Positions 1-4,848 of a DNA stretch of 5,270 nucleotides are shown one piece after another. Source of the stretch: Methylococcaceae bacterium (GTDB lineage: Bacteria; Pseudomonadota; Gammaproteobacteria; Methylococcales; Methylomonadaceae); NCBI GenBank assembly GCA_003155565.1, contig PMDM01000055.1, positions 1-5,270 of the forward strand, read 5' to 3'. Within the stretch, counting starts at the first letter, position 1. Each line of letters starts with the position of its first letter. The translations under genes and the position numbers were made by a program. The notes under the pieces were generated by a model that ran no database searches, was not told the origin of the DNA, and saw only the letters and a program-made list of their open reading frames with translations.

Positions 1-1
1 T

Positions 2-15
2 ACCGCGCGAGCGGT
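2..15. terminator. Short GC-rich hairpin at the window edge, weak terminator candidate
   Basis: ACCGC and GCGGT form a perfect 5-bp stem closed by a GCGA (GNRA-type) loop. On the plus strand it is followed only by TTTA, and on the minus strand by the window edge. It lies downstream of all minus-strand genes here. It could be a weak terminator or part of a repeat that continues to the left; the stem is too short to be sure. Confidence 0.15.
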
Positions 16-205
16 TTAGTCCGATGCCTATTTTCTGACTGTGCCCACCTTGGGCTTCATAGTGTTGCCTAAAATCATGGATAAATTCCATGACGACTAT
101 TTTTGCCCATCCCCTCGAAGCGGTTGCTAAAATTGGCTGAAGCTTATTGGTAATCAGAAAATTTATTGTTAGCCGGAAGTTTTTTAAACCAATACTGTCC
201 AAGAT
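2..205 (-). pseudogene. Detached fragment of the SulP STAS-domain 3' end (partial duplication)
   Basis: Bases 27-95 match 414-482, inside the C-terminal coding part of the SulP gene, at 65 of 69 positions; mismatches are at 42, 49, 61 and 92. Read on the minus strand the copy keeps the reading frame and gives VMEFIHDFRQHYEAQGGHSQ, against VMEFIHDFRQHHEAQSGRSQ in the main gene. The two then diverge on both sides: upstream the frame stays open to a stop at 206-208 without resembling SulP, and downstream it reads IGLNRSRG to the window edge. No convincing start codon is visible. I read this as the remnant of a second SulP gene or of a local duplication, not as a functional gene. Only the 69-bp core supports the homology; the flanking open frame may be chance. 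Confidence 0.55.
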
Positions 206-287
206 TCAGCAGAGATTCATCATCAGTGCCAAACAAGCCAGAGGTAAAGCTTAAAAGCACCGCACCATAAGCTAATATAAGGCTCAT
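144..287 (-). CDS. Possible small membrane protein, 47 aa, unrecognised
   Basis: On the minus strand, an ATG at 287 opens a 47-codon frame ending in TAA at 144-146. The product starts with a hydrophobic stretch (MSLILAYGAVLLSF, residues 1-14), then has an acidic patch (TDDE, 21-24) and a lysine/asparagine-rich tail. This is the shape of a single-span membrane peptide or a signal-anchored small protein. A weak GGAA lies about 6 bases before the ATG. It sits 56 bp downstream of the SulP stop in the same orientation, so it could be the last gene of that operon. I do not recognise a family. The frame is also open upstream of the ATG as far as 333, so it may be a fragment of something longer. It overlaps the open frame around the SulP-like fragment, and at most one of the two is likely to be coding. 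Confidence 0.3.
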   Translation of the reverse strand: MSLILAYGAVLLSFTSGLFGTDDESLLNLGQYWFKKLPANNKFSDYQ

Positions 288-343
288 GAAATTTCCAATT
301 AAGTTTGTAAGCGTAGGAGTGATTTTAGTAGCCTACAGAATGA

Positions 344-1594
344 TCATTTTCTATCATCTGCTGTCATTAAACGCCCAGCGAGAGCATGGTCAGAAAACGT
401 TTCCAAGGCCTTACCTATTTTCTGACTGCGCCCACTTTGGGCTTCATGGTGTTGCCTAAAATCATGGATAAATTCCATCACGGTATGGTCAATCAGGTAA
501 CCGTCCGTGAAATCAAAAATAATCGTTTTCCCGGGCTTCAGCTCGGTAAGCATTTTTTTTAACGGCAAGAAGTTTGAAAAGAGTGCCGAACCAAACAACT
601 TGATAACCAGCGTATCGTTATCTTGTTGTTGGATAGTAAAGTGAATTTTGAACAGATTATTAAGCCAAACACCCCGTACCAGATTAATAGCTAGCTTCAC
701 GATAATACCCAGGGCAACACCCGTCAATAAATCGACCGCTAACACGCCAATAATAGTGACAACAAACATTAAAAACTGTTCTTTGCCAACATCCATGACT
801 CTGGCAAATACTTTGGGCGAAGCTAAACGATAACCGGTATAGACCAGTAAAGCCGCTAATGAAGCCAGCGGAATACTCTGGATCAGCCCCGGAAACAAGA
901 CTAAAAACAGCAACAATAATAAGCCATGAAAAAAATTAGCCCAGGATGTTTTGGCACCATTATTGACATTCTCTGAACTACGGACAATTTCAGCTATCAT
1001 CGGCAAGCCGCCCATTAAACCCGCCACCATATTACCGATTCCGACGGCAGTTAAATCCCGGTCAAGATCAGAAGAGCGTCTATAAGGATCCAGTTTATCG
1101 ACCGCTGTCGCGCTCAGTAAGGTTTCAAGACTGCCCACCAAACTGATGCTGACAACCGCTTCCCAAAAAGCTACGGTGAATAGTTTGGAAAAATCGGGGA
1201 AATAAAAGTCGGCCGAAAAATTATCGGAAATCGACACCAGGAACTTTGATCCGTTAGCAGCCGAAACGTGATCTAGTTCAAAATGCCAAGCGAACAACAT
1301 CCCCACCAATACCACAATAATAGGTGCTGGTACTCTGCTTCCGATTAATGGCCAAATAACCAGTATCAACACGCCTAAAAAGCTGATGAGGAAAATTTCC
1401 GGCTTCATGTTAAGCACGCTATGCGGAATCTGTAGGATAGTCGAAAACAGGCTGCCGGATTCCGGCGTGACGCCCAGCATGACGTGGCTTTGGGTGGCGA
1501 TGATAATAAGTCCAATCGCGGCCAGCATACCATGCACCACCGATGCAGGGAAAAAGGAACTCAATTGCCCTAACTTAAATTTCCCCATTGACAC
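344..1594 (-). CDS. C-terminal part of SulP transporter, membrane core plus STAS domain (up to 416 aa)
   Basis: The frame continues directly after the TAG. Counting from the GTG at 1594, hydrophobic spans lie near residues 17-34, 66-84, 90-106, 139-157, 181-200, 220-256 and 273-308. The strongly conserved SulP block is present: SLETLLSATAVDKL (155-168), DLDRDLTAVGIGN (176-188), GLMGGLP (192-198), then IVRSSENVNNGAKT (203-216) and the following HG. Residues from about 312 to the end form a STAS domain, the cytoplasmic regulatory module of SulP proteins, with the characteristic FDFTDGYLIDHTVMEFIHDF (360-379). If made separately, the likeliest start is the ATG at 1588, which has AGG five bases before it, rather than the GTG. 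That would give a transporter lacking its first spans. Whether it is translated at all is unknown. Confidence 0.75.
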   Translation of the reverse strand: MSMGKFKLGQLSSFFPASVVHGMLAAIGLIIIATQSHVMLGVTPESGSLFSTILQIPHSVLNMKPEIFLISFLGVLILVIWPLIGSRVPAPIIVVLVGMLFAWHFELDHVSAANGSKFLVSISDNFSADFYFPDFSKLFTVAFWEAVVSISLVGSLETLLSATAVDKLDPYRRSSDLDRDLTAVGIGNMVAGLMGGLPMIAEIVRSSENVNNGAKTSWANFFHGLLLLLFLVLFPGLIQSIPLASLAALLVYTGYRLASPKVFARVMDVGKEQFLMFVVTIIGVLAVDLLTGVALGIIVKLAINLVRGVWLNNLFKIHFTIQQQDNDTLVIKLFGSALFSNFLPLKKMLTELKPGKTIIFDFTDGYLIDHTVMEFIHDFRQHHEAQSGRSQKIGKALETFSDHALAGRLMTADDRK

Positions 1595-1939
1595 CTAAAT
1601 AATGCCAGCCACCACAATCGCCGCCAATGTGTAACGGTATCCGGCCATGGCATCGCCTTCGCCCAACGCTTGCACCGCCGCCAATATGACGACAATCAAC
1701 CCGGCAGCCGGACCATTGATAGTCAGGTATGAGCCGCTAATGCGCGAAACCAGTAGCCCCCCGATAATAGCGGAAATAATGCCTGCCGACGGTGGAAATC
1801 CGGACGCTATCGAAACACCCAGGCATAATGGCAAGGCAATCAGAAAAACCAAAAATCCTGACTGCAAATCACCGCGCCAGTTTTCTTTTAGGCCAGCTAG
1901 ACCGGTTTGGGGGAGTGTTGCCAAAGAAGGCTTATTCAT
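1595..1939 (-). CDS. N-terminal part of SulP transporter (114 aa, ends at TAG)
   Basis: This stretch encodes the cytoplasmic N-terminus and the first membrane spans of SulP. After MNKPS comes an amphipathic lead-in (GLKENWRGDLQSG, residues 16-28). The first hydrophobic span covers about 29-47 with the SulP-typical LPLCLGVSIASGFPP, then a glycine-rich segment at 52-65, then the family signature SGSYLTINGPAAGL at 68-81, where the anion-binding half-helix begins. Another hydrophobic stretch follows at 82-93. Translation stops at TAG in the middle of the next hydrophobic segment (TLAAIVVAGII). Alone, this product lacks most of the transport core and the STAS domain and would not be expected to transport. 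It is the upstream half of a gene whose other half continues in the same frame directly after the stop. Confidence 0.7.
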   Translation of the reverse strand: MNKPSLATLPQTGLAGLKENWRGDLQSGFLVFLIALPLCLGVSIASGFPPSAGIISAIIGGLLVSRISGSYLTINGPAAGLIVVILAAVQALGEGDAMAGYRYTLAAIVVAGII

Positions 1940-2058
1940 ACAAATCCTCGTTGATTTAAGCATTGTCGTGGATGCTTTACTTTGCAGCTACGCAATGTCA
2001 GCGGAATGTCAGCGGCTGTAAAATCTTCTGGTTGTAATGCACGAATCTCAATTTTCAT
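1936..2058 (-). CDS. Small ORF of 40 codons linking RHH and SulP genes, possible GNAT remnant
   Basis: ATG at 2058 to TGA at 1936-1938, 40 residues. GGAG stands 6 bases before the ATG, a good ribosome-binding site. The ATG lies 11 bases inside the end of the RHH gene, and the TGA overlaps the SulP ATG as ATGA. This nested arrangement is strong evidence that the frame is, or was, translated. The first residues, MKIEIRALQPEDFTAA, have the shape of the first strand and helix of GNAT acetyltransferases (IR-x-x-x-PED-x-x-A). After residue 18 the product turns basic and cysteine-containing (CKVKHPRQC) and ends. A perfect 11-bp tandem duplication sits exactly where GNAT-like character is lost. A truncated GNAT toxin gene downstream of its RHH antitoxin is a reasonable guess, but 16 residues cannot prove it. 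It could instead be a leader peptide for coupling. Confidence 0.4.
   Translation of the reverse strand: MKIEIRALQPEDFTAADIPLTLRSCKVKHPRQCLNQRGFV
1941..1950 (-). promoter_or_regulatory. Ribosome-binding site that decides the SulP start
   Basis: Read on the minus strand this is CGAGGATTTG, directly before T-ATG at 1939. GAGG at good spacing favours this ATG over the one at 1963, which has no comparable site. The shorter start also removes eight residues (MLKSTRIC) that do not look like a SulP N-terminus. Confidence 0.6.
1994..2015. repeat. Perfect 11-bp tandem duplication (AATGTCAGCGG twice)
   Basis: AATGTCAGCGG occurs at 1994-2004 and again at 2005-2015 without mismatch, inside the small ORF. 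Eleven is not a multiple of three, so the duplication shifts the frame. With one copy removed, the small ORF would end a few codons later at TAG, so undoing the duplication does not restore a longer gene. It looks like replication slippage or a scar at a deletion junction. Confidence 0.8.
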
Positions 2059-2236
2059 CGGTTTCTCCGGCCAAAGCCCTCTGACCAATTAAATCAGCAT
2101 GCTGATCAATATATTCCCGGATCAAACGACGTACGACCTGTGACGATGTCAAATCCTGGGCGGCGCAAATTTGCTCGAACAACCGTTTTTTATCCGGATC
2201 GATCAACAATGTTAAACGGGCAGTATTGGTTTCCAT
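2048..2236 (-). CDS. Ribbon-helix-helix (CopG-like) DNA-binding protein, 62 aa
   Basis: A short protein with the RHH layout: a strand with alternating hydrophobic residues (TARLTLLID, 5-13), helix 1 (PDKKRLFEQICAAQ, 14-27), a turn with DLTSS (28-32), helix 2 (QVVRRLIREYIDQH, 33-46), and a polar acidic tail ending ETDEN. RHH proteins bind DNA as dimers through the strand, and many are antitoxins or autorepressors. The length is usual for a single RHH domain. The ATG at 2236 has no obvious Shine-Dalgarno sequence. The end overlaps the next small ORF by 11 bases, as in antitoxin-toxin pairs. The A+T-rich upstream region carries repeated TTAACAT-like half-sites that may be its operator. A local repressor of the SulP operon or the antitoxin of a decayed toxin are the two main readings. 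The family call is good; the role is inferred. Confidence 0.75.
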   Translation of the reverse strand: METNTARLTLLIDPDKKRLFEQICAAQDLTSSQVVRRLIREYIDQHADLIGQRALAGETDEN

Positions 2237-2269
2237 AAGGAATTATGTCAATTAATTAAAAACTATATA

Positions 2270-2298
2270 TTAACATATAATGTTACTATAATTAACAT
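2270..2298. promoter_or_regulatory. Candidate operator: three TTAACAT-like half-sites
   Basis: TTAACAT occurs at 2270-2276 and again at 2292-2298, 22 bp apart or about two helical turns. An inverted ATGTTA at 2280-2285 makes a perfect dyad with the first site (TAACAT-ATA-ATGTTA). The array stands 34-62 bp upstream of the RHH start, in the expected promoter region. RHH dimers often bind such short repeated half-sites to repress their own operon. In such A+T-rich DNA small dyads also occur by chance, so this is suggestive only. I found no convincing -35/-10 pair for the minus strand. Confidence 0.35.
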
Positions 2299-2418
2299 CA
2301 TATAAAATAAAATGGGCCCGCTAAAAGTGAATACAATGGTCGATAATCTGGCTTATTAAATTTAGGTTGAAAATTTTCCTATCTCTAAGTTATAGTGGCC
2401 TGCATATATAATCCCTAA
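2299..2418. other. Intergenic stretch without recognisable gene
   Basis: Together with the operator-like array and the bases back to 2237, this separates the divergent blocks. It is A+T-rich with a short GGGCCC near 2314-2319. I see no open frame of note, RNA gene or clear terminator. Its right end meets the transposase relic, so an insertion or deletion boundary may lie in it. Confidence 0.5.
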
Positions 2419-2791
2419 AACCTGCAAACATCCTTATTTACAGCAGATTTCATCCAATCGGGCGACTTTTTCCTGTGGGTGGAAACTGACGATGTTCAGC
2501 CACAAAAAATCAATACGGCCCATCCACAGCATTTACCCGATTTCGATGACTTTCAACGCACTGAATATTTCGCTCTGTCAGAGAAAGAACATGCCATCGT
2601 ATTCCAGCGTAATGGCCTTCGCTCACAGCTCTATTGCTTTACAGATTTGTTACTTTAAGGCGAAGCAAGCCTTTTTACGGTTCTCACTGCAAGGTATCTC
2701 CCAAAAAGACATCACTTGCGTGATGCAGCGATATTTCCCCGGAAGGACTGTGGCGCAGCAACCATTGCAAATGACTGAATATTACTTGTAA
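2419..2791 (+). pseudogene. Frameshifted N-terminal remnant of a DUF4158 (Tn3-type) transposase
   Basis: Two overlapping frames together read like the N-terminal domain of Tn3-family transposases (DUF4158). Frame one is open from 2419 to a TAA at 2656-2658 and carries FDDFQRTEYFALSEKEHAIV and then RNGLRSQLY. From about 2635 the match passes to another frame, with ALQICYFKAKQAFLRFSL, then QKDITCV and RYFPG, ending in TAA at 2789-2791. The family pattern is an aromatic-rich EYF-x-L segment, then a helix ending LQ-x-x-YFKAK-x-F, then DI-x-x-V, and it is split exactly where the frame changes. One extra base or two missing bases near 2635 explain it. The longest ATG-started frame (2492-2791) is out of frame in its first part, so it is not a real gene as such. 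The DDE catalytic domain is absent: the relic ends about 130 bp before the kinase gene. The family call rests on motif shape. Confidence 0.55.
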
Positions 2792-2794
2792 CGT

Positions 2795-2815
2795 AACGTG
2801 AATGCCACGTTTCAC
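2795..2815. repeat. Short inverted repeats after the transposase relic
   Basis: AACGTG (2795-2800) and CACGTT (2806-2811) form a 6-bp stem with a 5-base loop; GTGAA (2798-2802) and TTCAC (2811-2815) form a competing stem. No T-run follows, so it is a poor intrinsic terminator. It might be a protein-binding dyad upstream of the kinase gene or chance. Confidence 0.2.
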
Positions 2816-2866
2816 CCAACACCCAAGCCTAACTCAACGCTACAGCGGAGCTTTGCGCTATCTGTT

Positions 2867-2895
2867 TTGCCGTTTGTAAGGATATCGCTTTTAAT
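2867..2895 (+). promoter_or_regulatory. Candidate sigma70 promoter of the first kinase gene
   Basis: TTGCCG (2867-2872, 4 of 6 consensus) and TTTAAT (2890-2895, 5 of 6) are separated by exactly 17 bases. The start of transcription would fall near 2902, leaving a leader of only about 17 bases before the ATG at 2919. That leader has no purine-rich Shine-Dalgarno sequence. Confidence 0.4.
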
Positions 2896-2918
2896 CTCCC
2901 TTCAATACAATAAATCTC

Positions 2919-4643
2919 ATGCAGCAGTTGGAAAGTATTTCAAGATATAAAATCGAGAAAATATTAGGTCGGGGCGCTGTAGGTACGGTTTATAAGGCTT
3001 ATGATCCAGTTATTAATCAAACCGTAGCCATCAAGGTTATCCATAAGCAATTATTAGAGCAGGACGATTCCGGCGAACAACTCAAACGCTTTAGAAACGA
3101 AGTGCTGGCAGGTCGCCGCTTAAAACATTCAAATATTGTTTCTATCTATGAATATGGTGAAGAACGGGATATTGCTTTCATCATCATGGAGTTCATTGAA
3201 GGACGGCAACTAAAAGATTTTTTGGATGAAAAGTTTAAGTTTGATTTAGATACCACGCATAAAATTATGCAACAACTGCTCGCCGCGTTGGGCTATGCAC
3301 ATAAACAAGGTGTCGTGCATCGGGACATTAAACCCGCCAATATTATGGTTATGCCAAATTGGCAAATTCAAGTTGCCGATTTTGGCATAGCCAAAATTGA
3401 AAGTTCGTCTATAACGCAGACCGGCATGATTATGGGCACGCCAAATTATATGTCTCCTGAACAATGTTTAGGTGAACGTATTGACCACCGCGCCGATATT
3501 TTTTCTGCCGGAGTAGTCTTTTATCACTTATTGACCGGGAAACGGCCTTTTGAAGCAGAAACCATGATGGGGACGCTTCAGCAGGTGTTGCAACTTATCC
3601 CTATCAACCCATCCAAATTAAGTCAACATATTTCCCCTTCATTGGATAGGATCATTGGGCAGGCATTGGCAAAACGCCCGGATGACCGTTTTCAATCTGC
3701 AAATGAGTTTTCTGAAGCATTAACACTGGCGATGGATGCGGCGCATTCTCCGCCCTTGGAGACAGCCGATGATGCAACCGTGATAATGCCAAGTGCGCTG
3801 GAGACTGTACGGATAACTGCCAATAATGCAGCCGCTACCGTTGATAAGACTACCAATACAAAAGCCACGAAAAAACCTGAATTAGCCAAAACCAACAGTA
3901 AGCCATCAAAAAATAAGTGGATTGGCCTTATTAGCATCGGATTAATGGCTTTTATTGGCATCGGATTTTACATAGTACATATACGTAGCAAAGAGAAATT
4001 GTTAGATAATCTTTTAACAAAGTACCAATGCGCTTTTCTTGTTAAGGATACTAATAGTGATGGCAATATATCGTTACGAGGTTATTTACAAGAACCTGAT
4101 TTACAGAACTTACAGAATGATTTAACACAACGTTTTGGAAAACAAAAAATTGATTATCATGCTGTGCAAGCGTGGAATAGCGCATTCTGCAATGTGATAG
4201 ATGTGTTGTCTCCACTCAAGACAACAAATGATAAAAATGATATGGGGTTAAAAGTAAATTCAGGAAAAGACGATAATCGCTATGTCACGAAAGAGCGTTT
4301 GAAAATGAATGTAATCATGCCAAATTATAGAAGTTACCTCTACGTGGACTACTTTCAGCTTGATGGTCATGTATTTCATATGTTTCCTAGAAAACAGGAG
4401 CAAGCGATTATTAATGAGGCAAATACAAAGATTTTAATTGGTCAATCTGAACCATTTGAGGTTTACGAGCCTTACGGTGTAGAAATGGTCACTGTAATTG
4501 CTAGTTCAGTCCCGTTATTTAAAACACTACGGAATGAGGATGAACTAACTGAATCCTACCTAACTGATTTAAAAGGGGCAATCCAGTCTGAAAATGTAAT
4601 GGCGACAGCACAGTATTTGACTATTGAAACTTCACCGCAATAA
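2919..4643 (+). CDS. Membrane-anchored Ser/Thr protein kinase with C-terminal DUF4384 domain, 574 aa
   Basis: A bacterial Hanks-type (PknB-like) kinase, complete. Residues 10-270 are the kinase domain: glycine loop GRGAVGTV (17-24), catalytic Lys39 in VAIKV, helix-C Glu61, HRDIKPAN (134-141) with catalytic Asp136, DFG (154-156), activation loop ending GTPNYMSPE (173-181), and Arg257 near the end. All key residues are present and HRD is intact, so it should be active. Residues 275-333 are a Thr/Ala/Lys-rich linker, and 334-354 form one membrane helix followed by HIRSK. The outside part has a small domain (about 365-432) with Cys371 and Cys424, which could pair in the periplasm, then about 458-560 with the DUF4384 pattern (YLYVDYFQLDGHVFHMFP, VYEPYG, VTVIASSVPLF, YLTDLKGAI). 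DUF4384 is often found on kinases and surface proteins; its ligand is not established. The ATG is only ten residues before the kinase fold, and an in-frame TAA at 2892-2894 excludes a much longer N-terminus. A second kinase gene follows. The family is certain; the signal and targets are unknown. Confidence 0.93.
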   Translation: MQQLESISRYKIEKILGRGAVGTVYKAYDPVINQTVAIKVIHKQLLEQDDSGEQLKRFRNEVLAGRRLKHSNIVSIYEYGEERDIAFIIMEFIEGRQLKDFLDEKFKFDLDTTHKIMQQLLAALGYAHKQGVVHRDIKPANIMVMPNWQIQVADFGIAKIESSSITQTGMIMGTPNYMSPEQCLGERIDHRADIFSAGVVFYHLLTGKRPFEAETMMGTLQQVLQLIPINPSKLSQHISPSLDRIIGQALAKRPDDRFQSANEFSEALTLAMDAAHSPPLETADDATVIMPSALETVRITANNAAATVDKTTNTKATKKPELAKTNSKPSKNKWIGLISIGLMAFIGIGFYIVHIRSKEKLLDNLLTKYQCAFLVKDTNSDGNISLRGYLQEPDLQNLQNDLTQRFGKQKIDYHAVQAWNSAFCNVIDVLSPLKTTNDKNDMGLKVNSGKDDNRYVTKERLKMNVIMPNYRSYLYVDYFQLDGHVFHMFPRKQEQAIINEANTKILIGQSEPFEVYEPYGVEMVTVIASSVPLFKTLRNEDELTESYLTDLKGAIQSENVMATAQYLTIETSPQ

Positions 4644-4682
4644 CTTATCTGTGAAACCAGTGTGTAGTTGAGCAACCGTGTA

Positions 4683-4699
4683 ATGGTTTATTTAACCAT
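4683..4699. terminator. Small hairpin after the first kinase gene, weak terminator candidate
   Basis: ATGGTT and AACCAT form a perfect 6-bp stem with a TATTT loop, 40 bp after the kinase stop codon. The stem is A+T-rich and no T-run follows, so termination here would be inefficient. It does not exclude readthrough into the second kinase gene. Confidence 0.2.
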
Positions 4700-4765
4700 A
4701 TCAACGCTGGATGTTTAGCTGAGTTTAAATTTGGTTTTGTCGGACTTGGGCTAACTACAGCTGAC

Positions 4766-4771
4766 TATAAT
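4766..4771 (+). promoter_or_regulatory. Candidate -10 element upstream of the second kinase gene
   Basis: A perfect TATAAT lies 77 bases before the second kinase ATG. No good -35 box is found at 16-18 bases; TTGGGC (4746-4751) is too close at 14. A TG stands four bases upstream of the box rather than the three of an extended -10. It suggests that the second kinase may have its own promoter as well as possible readthrough from the first. Confidence 0.3.
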
Positions 4772-4848
4772 ATTCGTATATTTCATATAGAGTTAGAGTA
4801 ACATATTGGTTTCAAAAAGATTGTTTTTCTTAAAAAACTTGGAAATTA

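Larger units (their letters stand above)
344..1939 (-). pseudogene. SulP-family anion transporter gene interrupted by an in-frame TAG
   Basis: From an ATG at 1939 to a TGA at 344-346, one uninterrupted frame of 531 codons encodes a complete SulP transporter, a normal length for the family, except for a TAG at 1595-1597 (codon 115). Residues before it (AAIVVAGII) and after it (VSMGKFKLGQL) run on as in SulP proteins, where Gln is common at this place, so a single CAG-to-TAG change is the simplest explanation. The start at 1939 is preferred over the in-frame ATG at 1963 because GAGG stands about 6 bases before it and the protein then begins MNKPS. The ATG overlaps the stop of a small upstream ORF (ATGA), suggesting translational coupling. 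SulP proteins move sulfate, bicarbonate or similar anions across the inner membrane; the substrate cannot be told here. The rest of the frame is well preserved, so any inactivation is recent. Suppression, re-initiation or a sequencing error remain possible. Confidence 0.8.

Noticed and set aside
313..336. GTAGG/CCTAC stem as SulP terminator
   Set aside because: Only 5 bp with a 14-base loop and no T-run on the minus strand.
648..833. Plus-strand open frame of 61 codons
   Set aside because: Lies wholly within the well-supported SulP frame on the other strand; no ribosome-binding site or family resemblance.
1386..2021. Two plus-strand open frames (1386-1598 and 1647-2021)
   Set aside because: Antisense shadows of the SulP gene and its upstream overlap; their composition mirrors the membrane-protein codons opposite.
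2246..2251. Perfect TTGACA on the minus strand just before the RHH gene
   Set aside because: It ends only about ten bases before the ATG, so transcription would start inside the gene. The best -10 match downstream (AATACT) is poor.
2844..2859. AGCG/CGCT stem followed by a short T-run upstream of the kinase
   Set aside because: A four-base-pair stem is too weak, and the T-run begins several bases later and overlaps the promoter -35 box.
3246..3961. Two minus-strand open frames (3246-3464 and 3692-3961)
   Set aside because: Antisense shadows of the kinase gene. The hydrophobic stretch in the second is the reverse of the Thr/Ala-rich linker.
4047..4082. EF-hand-like loop DTNSDGNISLRG in the first kinase (residues 377-388)
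   Set aside because: Positions 1, 3, 5, 6 and 8 fit, but the essential position 12 is Gly rather than Glu or Asp, and no second hand or flanking helix pair is visible. Probably chance.
4655..4799. Open frame of about 48 codons between the kinases, ending in TAA near the second kinase
   Set aside because: Contains no ATG, GTG or TTG start and no recognisable motif. The same stretch holds the hairpin and a -10 box, so intergenic sequence is likelier.
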